NCBI GenBank assembly: GCA_027306785.1
Contig: DAHUZB010000008.1
Span: 62,001 to 126,000 of the forward strand
Source of the DNA: Vulcanimicrobiota bacterium
GTDB taxonomy: Bacteria; Vulcanimicrobiota; Vulcanimicrobiia; Vulcanimicrobiales; Vulcanimicrobiaceae
Length of the DNA: 64,000 nt
Direction of reading: 5' to 3'
In this document: positions 15,282-23,717 of the stretch, piece after piece
Layout: every line of letters starts with the position of its first letter
Numbering within the stretch: the stretch's first letter is position 1
Made by a program: the position numbers and the translations under genes
Notes under the pieces: model-generated
Database searches by the model: none
Told to the model about the DNA's origin: nothing
What the model saw: the letters and a program-made list of their open reading frames with translations, nothing else

Positions 15282-17638
15282 GTGCGGATCGTCGCTCCCG
15301 TTTCGTCGCGCAGCGCGTCGATGGCCCGCGCGATCGCCGCATCGGCTTCTTCATCGGTGATCGTGGCGTCGAACCGGCCGATCGTCGCGCGAATCGCGAG
15401 GCTCTTGCGCCCCTCGCCCACCTGCGGGCCGCGATATTCGTCGAACGCGCGTACGCCCAAGCAGAGCTCGCCGATCGCGCGACGCGTGGTGCGGCTCACC
15501 TGATCGGCGGTCACGTCGAGATCGACGACCAACGCGAGATCGCGATAGGTCGAGGGGAACTTCGACGGCGGCCGATAGCGCGGAATGCGGTACTCCGGCA
15601 CGTGCTCGAGGAAGATGTTGCAGAGATAGACGGGCAGCCGCACGCCGAACGATCGCGTGACGCGCGGATCCATTTTGCCGAAATTCGCGATCTCGCGTCC
15701 GTCGTGCATCAGCACCGCGGTTTTGCCCGGATGTAGCCCCGCGCGTACGTCGCGGGTGGCGTCGACGGTAATCCCGCAGACGGCGCGCAGCAACGCCTCG
15801 CAGTCGCCCTTGAGGCGCAGGAAGTTCGTGTCGCGCCAGCTCGGCTCGTCGATCGGATCGACGCTGAAGCCGAAGGCGAGCACCGGAATCTCGGTGACGG
15901 TATTTTCGTTCGAGAACACGTGCCCGATCTCGAAGACGCGCGCGGGCGTATCGATGCGCGCGAAGTATTCGAGCATACCCGGCCCGAGCGCCCATCGTAA
16001 AAAGCGCTGGTCTTCGGAGAGCGGGTTGCGCACCTCGACGGGTTCGCGGCTCGGCGTGAGGCCCGCGCGCTTCACGCGCGTCATCACCTGCGGGCTCTGC
16101 AGCGAGTAGCTGAGGATCTCGCGGTAGCCCAGGCCCGCGAGCGTTGCGGCCAACTGCGTCTCGAGCTCGTACTGCGCGCTCGGAATCGCGTGCGCGGGCA
16201 CGGCGGGCTCGATCGGTTCGATCGCGTCGTAGCCTTCCATGCGCGCGACCTCTTCCACGAGATCGGCCGCGATCGCGAGATCGCGCCGCCAGGCGGGCGG
16301 CGTGACCTCGAGCGCATCGCCGTGCACGGTGACGGCGCAGCCGAGCATCTCGAGATGACGCGCAATGCGCGTGGCATCGAGCCGCAACCCGAGCAGGCGT
16401 TCGACATCGCGCGCGGCAAGCGCGATCGGCGCCGCGGTGCGCAACTCCGCGCCGAATGCGTGCGGACGGTACGCGTGCGCGCCCATCTGCACGAGCAGCT
16501 GCGCGGCGCGCGCCGCGCCGATGTCGGCGAGCGCGGGCGCGAGCGTCTTTTCGTGTCGCGACGAGGCTTCGCTGCGCAAGCCGAGCTGCATGCTCATGCG
16601 GCGCACGCGCACGCCTTCGAAATTCGCCGATTCCAGCACGATTGCGGTCGTGCTCTCGCGCACCTCGCTCGACGCGCCGCCCATCAGGCCCGCGAGCCCG
16701 AGCGCGCGATCGCCGTCGGCGACCACCAGCGCTTGCGGTGTAAGCGTGCGTTCGACCTCGTCGAGCGTCACGATCGTCTCGTCCGGGCGCGCGTCGCGCA
16801 CGACGAGATGACGGTCGCGCATCTGCGCCGCATCGTAGAAGTGCAGCGGCTGTGCGGTTTCGAGCATCACGTAGTTCGAAACGTCGACCAGATTCGAGAT
16901 CGGGCGCTGCCCGGTGAGCGCGAGGCGCACGCGCATCCACGCGGGCGCGGCGGTGACGCGAACGCCGTCGAAGGCCTGCGCGACGAAACGGGTGCAGTCG
17001 GTCGACTCGATCGTGACGCGCGGCGCGTGACCGGGCGGATCTGCGTCGCGCCCCGGGTTCTCGAACGACGGCAGGCGCAGTGCAACGCCGTACGAAGCGC
17101 TCAGTTCGCGCGCGAGGCCGAGCACCGACATCGCGTCGACGCGATTGCTCGTGACCTCGACGTCGAGCACGGCGTCGGCGAGCCCGAAGAGTTCCACCAC
17201 GTTTGCGCCGAGCGGCGTCGACGGATCGAGTTGCATGATGCCGTCTTCGAACCATTCCGCGGGCAGCGCGAGCTCTTCGGCCGAGCACATCATGCCCTGC
17301 GATTCCACGCCGCGCATCTTGCGCGGTTCGATCTTCAGATGCGGAAGCTGCGCGCCGATCGTCGCGACCGGAATCACTTGCTCCGCCGCCACGTTCGTCG
17401 CGGCGGTCGCGATCCGGAGCGGTGCATCGGCGCCGATGTCCACCTTGCAGACCTGGAGGCGGTCGGCGTTGGGGTGCTTTTCGATCGCGACGATCTTGCC
17501 GACGACCACGCCCGTGATGACGGGACGAGCCGCGATCTCCTCGACGGGAAAGCCGAGCATCGCCAAGCGATCCGCGATGTGCTGCGCATCGTCGGGCAGA
17601 TCGACGTACTCTCGAAGCCAAGAAATGGGAACGCGCAC
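15278..17638 (-). CDS. pheT: phenylalanine-tRNA ligase beta subunit
   Basis: A 786-residue PheT, full length. The order is N-terminal segment MRVPISWLREYVDL, EMAP/tRNA-binding-like domain (about 40-150, GKIVAIEKHPNADRLQVCKV), B3/B4 editing domain (about 200-390), B5 domain, catalytic-like fold, and C-terminal anticodon-binding domain (from about 695, YPSTYRD-type, here FPSTYRDLALVVD). With PheS it forms the alpha2-beta2 enzyme charging tRNA-Phe, and beta edits mischarged Tyr-tRNA-Phe. It starts 9 bp after pheS. Confidence 0.96.
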   Translation of the reverse strand: MRVPISWLREYVDLPDDAQHIADRLAMLGFPVEEIAARPVITGVVVGKIVAIEKHPNADRLQVCKVDIGADAPLRIATAATNVAAEQVIPVATIGAQLPHLKIEPRKMRGVESQGMMCSAEELALPAEWFEDGIMQLDPSTPLGANVVELFGLADAVLDVEVTSNRVDAMSVLGLARELSASYGVALRLPSFENPGRDADPPGHAPRVTIESTDCTRFVAQAFDGVRVTAAPAWMRVRLALTGQRPISNLVDVSNYVMLETAQPLHFYDAAQMRDRHLVVRDARPDETIVTLDEVERTLTPQALVVADGDRALGLAGLMGGASSEVRESTTAIVLESANFEGVRVRRMSMQLGLRSEASSRHEKTLAPALADIGAARAAQLLVQMGAHAYRPHAFGAELRTAAPIALAARDVERLLGLRLDATRIARHLEMLGCAVTVHGDALEVTPPAWRRDLAIAADLVEEVARMEGYDAIEPIEPAVPAHAIPSAQYELETQLAATLAGLGYREILSYSLQSPQVMTRVKRAGLTPSREPVEVRNPLSEDQRFLRWALGPGMLEYFARIDTPARVFEIGHVFSNENTVTEIPVLAFGFSVDPIDEPSWRDTNFLRLKGDCEALLRAVCGITVDATRDVRAGLHPGKTAVLMHDGREIANFGKMDPRVTRSFGVRLPVYLCNIFLEHVPEYRIPRYRPPSKFPSTYRDLALVVDLDVTADQVSRTTRRAIGELCLGVRAFDEYRGPQVGEGRKSLAIRATIGRFDATITDEEADAAIARAIDALRDETGATIRT

Positions 17639-17647
17639 GATGATCCT

Positions 17648-18682
17648 TTACGCGAGCTGGGTGAGGAAGTCGGGGTCGCAGTCGACGAAGCGGCGGATAT
17701 CGTCGATATCGTACCGCGTGAGCGCGAGGCGTTCGATGCCGAATCCGAACGCCCAGCCGGTGTAGATCTCCGTATCGTAGCCGACTTCGCGCAGCACGTT
17801 CGGATGCACCATGCCCGCGCCGCCGAGCTCGATCCAGCCCGATCCGCCGCACATACCGCACGCGGCGGACTGTGCTTTGCATTTGGGGCAGGTGGTATCG
17901 ACTTCGGCGCTCGGCTCGGTGAAGGGGAAGAACGACGGACGGAAGCGCACGCGCTGATCCGCACCGAAGAGCTCGCGGCACAGGCCGGTGAGCATGCCCT
18001 TCAAGTGGCCGAAGTGGATGCCTTCGGCGACGAGCAGCCCTTCGATTTGGTGAAATTGAAAGAGGTGGCGCGCGTCGACCGCGTCGCGGCGATAGCACTT
18101 GCCGGGCGCGACGACGGCGATCGGCGGTTTGTGCTGCTGCATGGTGCGAATCTGCATCGGCGACGTGTGCGGACGCAGCAGCAAGGAATCGGAGATGAAG
18201 AACGAGTCGAAGCCTTCGCGCGCCGGATGCGTGGCCGGAATATTGAGCGCGTCGAACGTGTAGTAGTCGGGCTCGATCTCCATGCCGAGCACGGTGGCGA
18301 AACCGTGTCGCGTGAAATACGCCACGGCGTCCTGCAGCACGCGGCGCACCGGATGAATGCTGCCGGTCGCGGGTTCGATCGCGGGAAAGGTCACGTCGAT
18401 CGACTGCGCGAGTTCGGCGTCGAAGGCGCGGTTCTCGAGGCGCGCGGTCGCGTCGGCGAGTGCGGCTTCCATGCGCTCGACGACCGCGTTGATCACCTTG
18501 CCCGCGTCCGGCCGCTCGGCGGGCGGCAATTGACCGATCCCGCGGCGTACCGCCGTCACCTCGCCGCTGCGGCCGAGGTATGCGACGCGCACGGCGTCGA
18601 GCGCGCGCTCGTCGTCGGCCGCGGCGACCGCCTGCGCGAAGCGCGCCTGCACGTCGTCGAGTCTCGCTGCTAACTCACTCAC
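17648..18682 (-). CDS. pheS: phenylalanine-tRNA ligase alpha subunit
   Basis: A 344-residue PheS, standard length. N-terminal coiled coil (about 1-90), then the class II catalytic core. Motif 2 region TSPMQIRTMQQHKPP...GKCYRRDAVDARHLFQFHQIEG and motif 3 GFGIERLALTRYDIDDIR are intact. A Cys-rich insertion CPKCKAQSAACGMCGGSG (about 269-286) may bind zinc, a variation seen in some phyla. The GTG start (18682) is 33 nt after a strong terminator hairpin, so expression may depend on read-through or on a promoter squeezed into that gap. Confidence 0.95.
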   Translation of the reverse strand: MSELAARLDDVQARFAQAVAAADDERALDAVRVAYLGRSGEVTAVRRGIGQLPPAERPDAGKVINAVVERMEAALADATARLENRAFDAELAQSIDVTFPAIEPATGSIHPVRRVLQDAVAYFTRHGFATVLGMEIEPDYYTFDALNIPATHPAREGFDSFFISDSLLLRPHTSPMQIRTMQQHKPPIAVVAPGKCYRRDAVDARHLFQFHQIEGLLVAEGIHFGHLKGMLTGLCRELFGADQRVRFRPSFFPFTEPSAEVDTTCPKCKAQSAACGMCGGSGWIELGGAGMVHPNVLREVGYDTEIYTGWAFGFGIERLALTRYDIDDIRRFVDCDPDFLTQLA

Positions 18683-18714
18683 TTCGATTCGGTTATCCTG
18701 ACTGGCACCGGGCG

Positions 18715-18760
18715 CAAAAAAAGAGCGAAGCGCCCGATTGTACTATACCGGGCGCTTCGC
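18715..18760 (-). terminator. intrinsic terminator / possible pheST attenuator
   Basis: Read on the minus strand: a perfect 12-bp stem GCGAAGCGCCCG / CGGGCGCTTCGC, 12-nt loop, then TCTTTTTTT. It is the strongest terminator in the window, placed between the YqzL-like ORF and pheS. The loop contains TATAGTACAAT, which resembles a -10 box. It either ends the small gene or acts as an attenuator of pheST. Confidence 0.85.
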
Positions 18761-18785
18761 GAAGCTGACGTTGACTTCTTCGTAC

Positions 18786-18887
18786 TCAGGTTGGGCTGGC
18801 TACCGGGCTGATACGGCGGTAAGCAAGATAGGCGCTGATCGAGCCCGTTTGGGCGAAGAGCTTCCAGAAGAGATCGCTGGTTGCCAT
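18786..18887 (-). CDS. YqzL-like small protein upstream of pheST
   Basis: A 33-residue ORF starting MATSDLFWKLFAQTGS. It has a good ribosome site, AGAAGGAG, 13 nt before the ATG. The sequence closely resembles the YqzL family of Gram-positive bacteria (pattern WKxFxxTGxxxxYLxY); function of that family is unknown. It lies 26 nt before the pheS-proximal terminator. Because it contains two Phe codons and precedes pheST, a second role as a leader peptide is conceivable. Homology and a good SD make it likely real. Confidence 0.7.
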   Translation of the reverse strand: MATSDLFWKLFAQTGSISAYLAYRRISPVASPT

Positions 18888-18983
18888 AACTTGCTGATGT
18901 CTCCTTCTAGCCGACGGAGGCGGCCTGACCGCGGGAATATCCGCATTCTACCATGCGACTTTTGGCGTCGGTAGTCTTGACTT

Positions 18984-19032
18984 TTCGACCCCGGAAGACT
19001 GTCTTGACACGGGGTCCGAAGAGGGTTTTTTT
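18984..19032 (+). terminator. plus-strand terminator-like element
   Basis: On the plus strand TTCGACCCCG (18984-18993) pairs with CGGGGTCCGAA (19010-19020, one bulge), followed by GAGGG and seven T residues. No plus-strand gene precedes it, so it may end an unseen RNA or be a fortuitous hairpin after the minus-strand methyltransferase gene, whose stop codon lies in the T-run. Confidence 0.35.
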
Positions 19033-19819
19033 AGGGACCTTCAGGGCGCTCGGCTGCTCTCGACGCCTCATAGAGCGCGATCGATCCGGCGACCGCCGCG
19101 TTCAGGGACTCGGTCGGTCCGGGCATCGGAATCGCGATCCGGCGCGTGCAGGCGGCCGCCCACGCGCCCAGGCCGCGGCGTTCGTGTCCGACGAGCACCG
19201 CCCGACGGGCCGCGGGCGCAAGGCCCCGGACATCTTCGCCGCTCGCTTCGAGGCCGAGCACCTCGGTCTGCGCCGCCGCTGCCGCCGCGATGACGTCGGC
19301 CGGGTCTCCGACCGCCAGGCGAACGCGGAAGATCGCGCCCATCGCGGCCCGCACGACTTTGGGATGGTACGGATCGACGCCGAGGCGGCCGAAGATCGCG
19401 CCGCCCGCGCCGAACGCCTCGGCCGAGCGCAGCAGCGTACCCGCGTTGCCGGGATCGTTGAGATCGGCGAGCACCAGCAGCAGCGGCAGCCGGGTGAGCT
19501 CGTCGAGCGGGGCGTAGCGGATCGGGCTCACGGCGACGATGCCGCTCGGCGTCTCGAGATCGGAAATCTTGCCCATCGTGCGCTCGTCGACGGAGTAGAC
19601 GGGCACCCCCGCGGCATCGAGCGCGCGCACCTCGTCGGAGCGCGCGTAGGCGGCATTCGTGACGTAGAGTTCGTCGATCGGCGTGGCGCTGCGTAGCGCC
19701 TCGGCGAGCAGCGTCGGGCCCTCGAACGCGAAGGCTCCGCGTTCGCGGCGCCCTTTGGCCGAGCGCAGATCGCGAACGGCGGCGATGCGTTCGCTATGGG
19801 CTCCGGCCGCCATCGCCAC
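19031..19819 (-). CDS. SpoU/TrmH-family RNA 2'-O-methyltransferase
   Basis: A 262-residue SPOUT methyltransferase that probably 2'-O-methylates ribose in rRNA or tRNA using SAM. An N-terminal substrate-binding domain (RDLRSAKGRRERGAFAFEG, resembling RlmB/AviRb proteins) precedes the knot domain with its three motifs: LNDPGNAGTLLRSAEAFG, LVGHERRGL and IPMPGPTESLNAAVAGSIALYE. GTG 19819 is preferred because GAGG lies 7 nt upstream; ATG 19813 is the alternative. It lies 14 bp after a small membrane protein gene on the same strand. Confidence 0.88.
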   Translation of the reverse strand: MAMAAGAHSERIAAVRDLRSAKGRRERGAFAFEGPTLLAEALRSATPIDELYVTNAAYARSDEVRALDAAGVPVYSVDERTMGKISDLETPSGIVAVSPIRYAPLDELTRLPLLLVLADLNDPGNAGTLLRSAEAFGAGGAIFGRLGVDPYHPKVVRAAMGAIFRVRLAVGDPADVIAAAAAAQTEVLGLEASGEDVRGLAPAARRAVLVGHERRGLGAWAAACTRRIAIPMPGPTESLNAAVAGSIALYEASRAAERPEGP

Positions 19820-19833
19820 GTTCGGGCCTCGCT

Positions 19834-20034
19834 TCAGCGCGCGCGGCGCATGGCGTAGGCGCGCGCGGCGATCATGCCGATGCCCGCGAAGATCGCGGCA
19901 AGCATGATCGCGACCTTGTCGTTGAAGTGATGCGGCACCAGCACGATGTTGAGCAGGTAGACGAGAACCACGAAGAGCCCGAAGAAGAGCCCGAGCCATC
20001 CGAGTTCGGCGAGAATCGACGAGCGTTGTTGCAC
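19834..20034 (-). CDS. small two-helix membrane protein, hypothetical
   Basis: A 66-residue protein with two hydrophobic stretches (WLGLFFGLFVVLVYLLNIVLV and VAIMLAAIFAGIGMIAARAYA) separated by the polar linker PHHFNDK, ending in a basic tail. I do not recognise a family. It is divergent from the NUDIX gene with 12 bp between starts, and it precedes the SpoU gene closely, so it is probably co-transcribed with it. Confidence 0.55.
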   Translation of the reverse strand: MQQRSSILAELGWLGLFFGLFVVLVYLLNIVLVPHHFNDKVAIMLAAIFAGIGMIAARAYAMRRAR

Positions 20035-20046
20035 GAGAGGAGCATT

Positions 20047-20607
20047 ATGGATTCCGCCCCCGTAGTCATCTCTTCACAGGAGCGATTCACCGGCCGCGTC
20101 TTTCGCGTGCGTACCGACGAGCTGCGCTACGGCGACGGCAGCGTGCATCGGCTCGACGTGATCGAGCACCGCGGATCCTACGGCATCATCGCCGTGCCCG
20201 CCGAGCGCGGTATCGTGCTCGTGCGTCAATATCGCCCGGCGGTCGCGCGCGTGCTCTGGGAGATTCCGGCGGGCACGGCCGAACCCGACGAAGACGTGCT
20301 CGACGGTGCGCGCCGCGAACTCGCCGAGGAGACCGGCTATCGCGCGCGGACCGTACGCTCGCTCGGCACGTTCTTCATGACGCCGGGGTTCTGCAACGAG
20401 GTCATGCACTTCGTGCACGCGAGCGAACTCGAAGCGGGCGAGCAATCGCTCGACGACGACGAGGAGATCGAGACGCGCGTCTTCACGCTCGAGCAAGCAT
20501 ACGAACTGGTCGCCCGCGGCGAGATCGCCGATGCGAAGACGATGCTCGCGCTCCTCTGGCTGCAAAGCGACCGAGGTGAACTTGTCCCGGGTCGTGCCGA
20601 TAATTGA
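20047..20607 (+). CDS. NUDIX hydrolase, ADP-ribose pyrophosphatase type
   Basis: A 186-residue NUDIX enzyme that likely hydrolyses ADP-ribose to AMP and ribose-5-phosphate. The Nudix box GTAEPDEDVLDGARRELAEE plus TGY matches Gx5Ex7REUxEExGU exactly. VIEHRGSYGIIAVP and the downstream TPGFCNE region are typical of the NudF/ADPRase branch. The ATG at 20047 is chosen because GAGGAG lies just upstream. Confidence 0.9.
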   Translation: MDSAPVVISSQERFTGRVFRVRTDELRYGDGSVHRLDVIEHRGSYGIIAVPAERGIVLVRQYRPAVARVLWEIPAGTAEPDEDVLDGARRELAEETGYRARTVRSLGTFFMTPGFCNEVMHFVHASELEAGEQSLDDDEEIETRVFTLEQAYELVARGEIADAKTMLALLWLQSDRGELVPGRADN

Positions 20608-20659
20608 GGTACCGGGTGAACGGACTTGCGGTGCGTGCTTAGCACCGCGGGATTTGGCC

Positions 20660-20950
20660 ATGGAGGAGACCGTGGAAGTACCTCGCGATATCGATGCAGT
20701 GCTCAAACGATTGCTTTCGTCGCCGGTGGATGTGGCGGAGCAATCATCGATGCTCGCTCCCGAAGACGAAGCCTATCTGTCGTCGCTGATCGCGGCGATT
20801 CGCGCGGGGCGCCGCGCGGTGCTGATCGTCGAAGACGCCGACGAGCGTTTGCGCTACATGTTCAGCAATGCATCGCGTGCCGAGGCGATTACGATGCTCG
20901 GTAAAGTGGTCGAGGCCACGGGCCGCCGCCTGAGCGACGGCGACGACTAG
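20660..20950 (+). CDS. hypothetical protein
   Basis: A 96-residue soluble protein of unknown function. From ATG 20660 it reads as an amphipathic helix (RDIDAVLKRLLSSP), an acidic helix-strand region (SLIAAIRAGRRAVLIVEDADERLRYMFSN) and a final helix. No named motif, signal peptide or strong ribosome site is visible. It follows the NUDIX gene by 52 bp on the same strand. Confidence 0.5.
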   Translation: MEETVEVPRDIDAVLKRLLSSPVDVAEQSSMLAPEDEAYLSSLIAAIRAGRRAVLIVEDADERLRYMFSNASRAEAITMLGKVVEATGRRLSDGDD

Positions 20951-20964
20951 CGCGACGCGGCGCG

Positions 20965-22368
20965 CTACGGGTTGAGCACCAACCCGTCGATTTTTCCGTC
21001 GCGCGTCAGCGTCAGCCGATAGTGATACTGCGCGTGCGGAAAGCGAACCAAAAACTCGTACACGGTGTCGCCCCCTTCGCCCGCTTCGCTCGAGATCGGC
21101 ACGATGGAGAGCGGACGGCCGAGTTTCGCGAAATCCGCGCGGGCGATCAGCGAGTCGGTGAGATAGGCCGAGAACGCCGGCGTGAGCTGCGTGCGATCGA
21201 TGCGCTTTTGTGCGAGCCGATCGAGCCACTCGCGTGCCTTCGCGACGATCGCGTTATCCACGTTCGCGCGGCGCGGCGGCAGTACGATATCGACGACGCG
21301 CGCCGCCACCTCTTCGGGTGAGAGCACGCGCGGACTGCGGAACGAATCGGTGTTCGCGAGCACGATGACCGCGACGTGATCGTCGGGCAGCAGCGCGTTC
21401 ATCGTGTGAAAGCCCGAAATCTCGCCGTCCTGCCACACGTACCGCTTGCCTTCGCGTTCGTCGATCACCCAGCCGAGACCGTAGCGATTCGGGCCCGGCA
21501 CGTTCGCGGGCGTGAACATATCGCGCTCGGCGTCGACGCGCAGCAGCAGCGGCATGCCGATATCCCACTTCGCCAGATCGTACACGGTGGAGACCACGCT
21601 TGCATCGCCGTAGAGCCAGGCCGGATTCCATTCGGGCGCGCGCACGAATCGCCGCGGCGAGCCGGTGTAGCCCACCGCGTGTTGCGCGGAGATGCCGGTG
21701 TCGCCCGCGAGAAAACTTTGATTCATCACGAGCGGGATGAAGATGTGCTGCTGGAGATAATCGGAGAGCGGCACGCGGCTCGCGCGCTCGATGACGAGCC
21801 CCGCGATCATGTAGTTGAAATCGTTGTTCTCGTAGCGCGTTCCCGGCGGTGCGCTCGGCGGGAGCGTGTCGGCGAGCGCGATGAGATCCGAGAGTTTGAC
21901 CGTGCGCGTGCGATCTTTCGGCGCCTTGGGCGATGCGTGGAGGTCGGGAAGGCCCGACGTTTCGTCGAGCAGTTCGCGGATCGTCACGCCCTTGGCGACG
22001 GTGAGTTCGGGCACGTATTTCGTGACGGGATCGTCGAGCTTGAGCTTGCCGTCTTGCGCGAGTAGCAGCACCGCCGCGGCGGTGAACGGCCGGCCGCTCT
22101 GTCCGATGTAGAACTCGGTGCCGGGATCGATATGGCGGCGATTGGCCGGATCGCTCCAGCCGAACCCGTGCGCGTAGACGATGCGGCCGTCTTCGACGAT
22201 GCCGATCGCCAAGCCGGGGGTGCGCTCGTCGCGGACGATGCGCGCGCCGAGGTCGTCGACGGCGTGCTCCATCGTGGCCGTAAAGGTGAGCGTGAGCGGC
22301 GCCGGGGTGACGGTCGGACCGGTCACGCCGAAGAGCAGCGCGCCGAGGATGAGCCCGTGCACGATCAT
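20965..22368 (-). CDS. beta-lactamase-fold serine hydrolase, probable pseudoenzyme
   Basis: A 467-residue exported class C beta-lactamase/DD-peptidase-like protein (signal peptide MIVHGLILGALLFG). The fold is clear: PGLAIGIVEDGRIVYAHGFG, LDDPVTKYVPELTV, IRELLDETSGLPD, and a C-terminal extra domain. The SxxK motif is missing: where relatives have GSITK, this has GQSGR (Gln90 to Arg93). The Tyr motif YEN remains, but the HxG motif reads QDG. It is probably catalytically dead, perhaps a cell-wall binder or sensor. It starts right after the anti-sigma gene, so it may belong to that signalling operon. Start ATG 22368; TTG 22383 is possible. Confidence 0.8.
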   Translation of the reverse strand: MIVHGLILGALLFGVTGPTVTPAPLTLTFTATMEHAVDDLGARIVRDERTPGLAIGIVEDGRIVYAHGFGWSDPANRRHIDPGTEFYIGQSGRPFTAAAVLLLAQDGKLKLDDPVTKYVPELTVAKGVTIRELLDETSGLPDLHASPKAPKDRTRTVKLSDLIALADTLPPSAPPGTRYENNDFNYMIAGLVIERASRVPLSDYLQQHIFIPLVMNQSFLAGDTGISAQHAVGYTGSPRRFVRAPEWNPAWLYGDASVVSTVYDLAKWDIGMPLLLRVDAERDMFTPANVPGPNRYGLGWVIDEREGKRYVWQDGEISGFHTMNALLPDDHVAVIVLANTDSFRSPRVLSPEEVAARVVDIVLPPRRANVDNAIVAKAREWLDRLAQKRIDRTQLTPAFSAYLTDSLIARADFAKLGRPLSIVPISSEAGEGGDTVYEFLVRFPHAQYHYRLTLTRDGKIDGLVLNP

Positions 22369-22383
22369 GCACGGAGGGTTCAA

Positions 22384-23025
22384 TTAGAAGACGAGCTGCG
22401 CCTGGCCGACTACCCGCCCGCCGCTCATGATGGCGAGCTGATCCATGCGGTGGCTTTTGGGCAGGTAGAGCATCGCCACGTCGCCGTGGGGGACCGCCGT
22501 GCCGAGCATCGTCTGCTCGCCGTCGTGGGCCCAGGTGACGTGCATCGGATGCTTCGCGCCGCGGATCACGACCACGTACCAGGAGCCGTCGGGCGCGTAC
22601 ATCACGCTCGCGTTCTGCCCCGTGAAGGCGACGCGGCGATGCGGGCTCGACGCCACGCGCGCCATCGCGTTGGCATCGGCGAGCATCGCGTCGTGCATCG
22701 CGACGCTTTGCTCGTAGAAGTACGCCGTGGGTACCAGGGCGAGGGCGATCGCGGCGGCGAGCGCTCCGATCCAGCTCGCGCGCGAGACGCTCCGGCGCAG
22801 CGGCGTGGGCGCGTCGGGCGTGGCGAAGATGCGTTCGGCGAGCTCGGGCGGGGGCGTGAGTTGCCGTTGCGCGGCGGCCATCGCCGCGACGTCGGCTTCG
22901 GCTTGCGCGAGCAGGCGGCTGCAGGCTGCGCATGCGGATGCGTGCGCTTCCACCGCGGCGATCTCGTGCGGCTCGAGCGCGCCGAGTGCGTAGAGGGCGG
23001 CGTCGTCGCCGATATGCGCGCTCAT
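22384..23025 (-). CDS. RskA-type zinc anti-sigma factor
   Basis: A 213-residue membrane anti-sigma factor. N-terminal cytoplasmic ZAS domain carries HASACAAC (H-x3-C-x2-C) at about 27-34. One transmembrane helix follows (SWIGALAAAIALALVPTAYFY), then an extracytoplasmic RskA-type domain (VAFTGQNASVMYAPDGSWYVVV). It should hold the adjacent ECF sigma factor at the membrane until an extracellular signal releases it. The ATG overlaps the sigma stop (ATGA), and GGGAGG lies 6 nt upstream. Confidence 0.9.
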   Translation of the reverse strand: MSAHIGDDAALYALGALEPHEIAAVEAHASACAACSRLLAQAEADVAAMAAAQRQLTPPPELAERIFATPDAPTPLRRSVSRASWIGALAAAIALALVPTAYFYEQSVAMHDAMLADANAMARVASSPHRRVAFTGQNASVMYAPDGSWYVVVIRGAKHPMHVTWAHDGEQTMLGTAVPHGDVAMLYLPKSHRMDQLAIMSGGRVVGQAQLVF

Positions 23026-23564
23026 CGTGCGCCTCCCAGAGCCGTGCCGAGCTTGCGCAGTCCGAGCGCGATGCGGCTCTTGATCGTGCCGAGCGGAACG
23101 TCGAGGTGAGCTGCGATCTCCACGTGGGTCTTCTGTTCGAAATAGGCGAGTTCGAGCGGTTGCCGCTGCTCGATCGGTAGCCGGTTCAGTGCGGCGCGCA
23201 GACGATCGTGCTCGACGACGTCGACGATCGCGATCTCGTCGTGTTCTTGCGGTTCGGCGGCGACGCGCTCGTGCAGACGCGTGCGGCGCGCTTTGGCGCG
23301 CAGGCGCGTGATCGCTTCGTTGCGCACGCAGACGGTCAAAAAGCTGCGCAGCGCGCCGCGCGCGCGATTGTACGCATCGGGCGAGCGCCAAACGCGGGCG
23401 ATCGCGTCGTGCACGCAATCCTGCGCGTCCTCGGCGTTGCCGAGCACGTGATATGCGGTCGAGTAGAGCAGCGTACCGAAGCGCGTATACGCTTCTTCGA
23501 ACGCCCACCGTTCTTTCGAGGCGAACGCGGTCGCGAGCGCCTCGTCATCGAGCGGAGCCTGCAT
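23022..23564 (-). CDS. ECF RNA polymerase sigma factor (SigK-like)
   Basis: A 180-residue extracytoplasmic-function sigma factor. Region 2 is seen in FEEAYTRFGTLLYSTAYHVLGNAEDAQDCVHDAIARVWRS-type sequence and region 4 in LPIEQRQPLELAYFEQKTH and VPLGTIKSRIALGLRKL, which forms the -35-binding helix-turn-helix. Start chosen at ATG 23564 (MQAPLDDEAL). It is translationally coupled to the RskA-type anti-sigma gene. Promoter target sequences could not be identified. Confidence 0.92.
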   Translation of the reverse strand: MQAPLDDEALATAFASKERWAFEEAYTRFGTLLYSTAYHVLGNAEDAQDCVHDAIARVWRSPDAYNRARGALRSFLTVCVRNEAITRLRAKARRTRLHERVAAEPQEHDEIAIVDVVEHDRLRAALNRLPIEQRQPLELAYFEQKTHVEIAAHLDVPLGTIKSRIALGLRKLGTALGGAR

Positions 23565-23717
23565 GCGCAGGTGCGTTCGACGGACGGGGCGCGCGGGGCC
23601 TGGGATAGCCCAAATGGCGAGCGCGGTCATCGTATGTGGAGAACGCCGCTCGCGCCCGTCGGGATGAGTCGGGCGCTCTCGGCCGGGGGAGTGGGCTCGG
23701 CCGGAGAACAGCCGGGC

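Noticed and set aside
16190-18673. 827-residue plus-strand frame across pheT-pheS
   Set aside because: A shadow of pheST with biased composition and no recognisable motif.
18702-18713. TGGCACCGGGCG resembling a T-box antiterminator core
   Set aside because: It lies on the plus strand while pheST is on the minus strand, and lacks a specifier stem.
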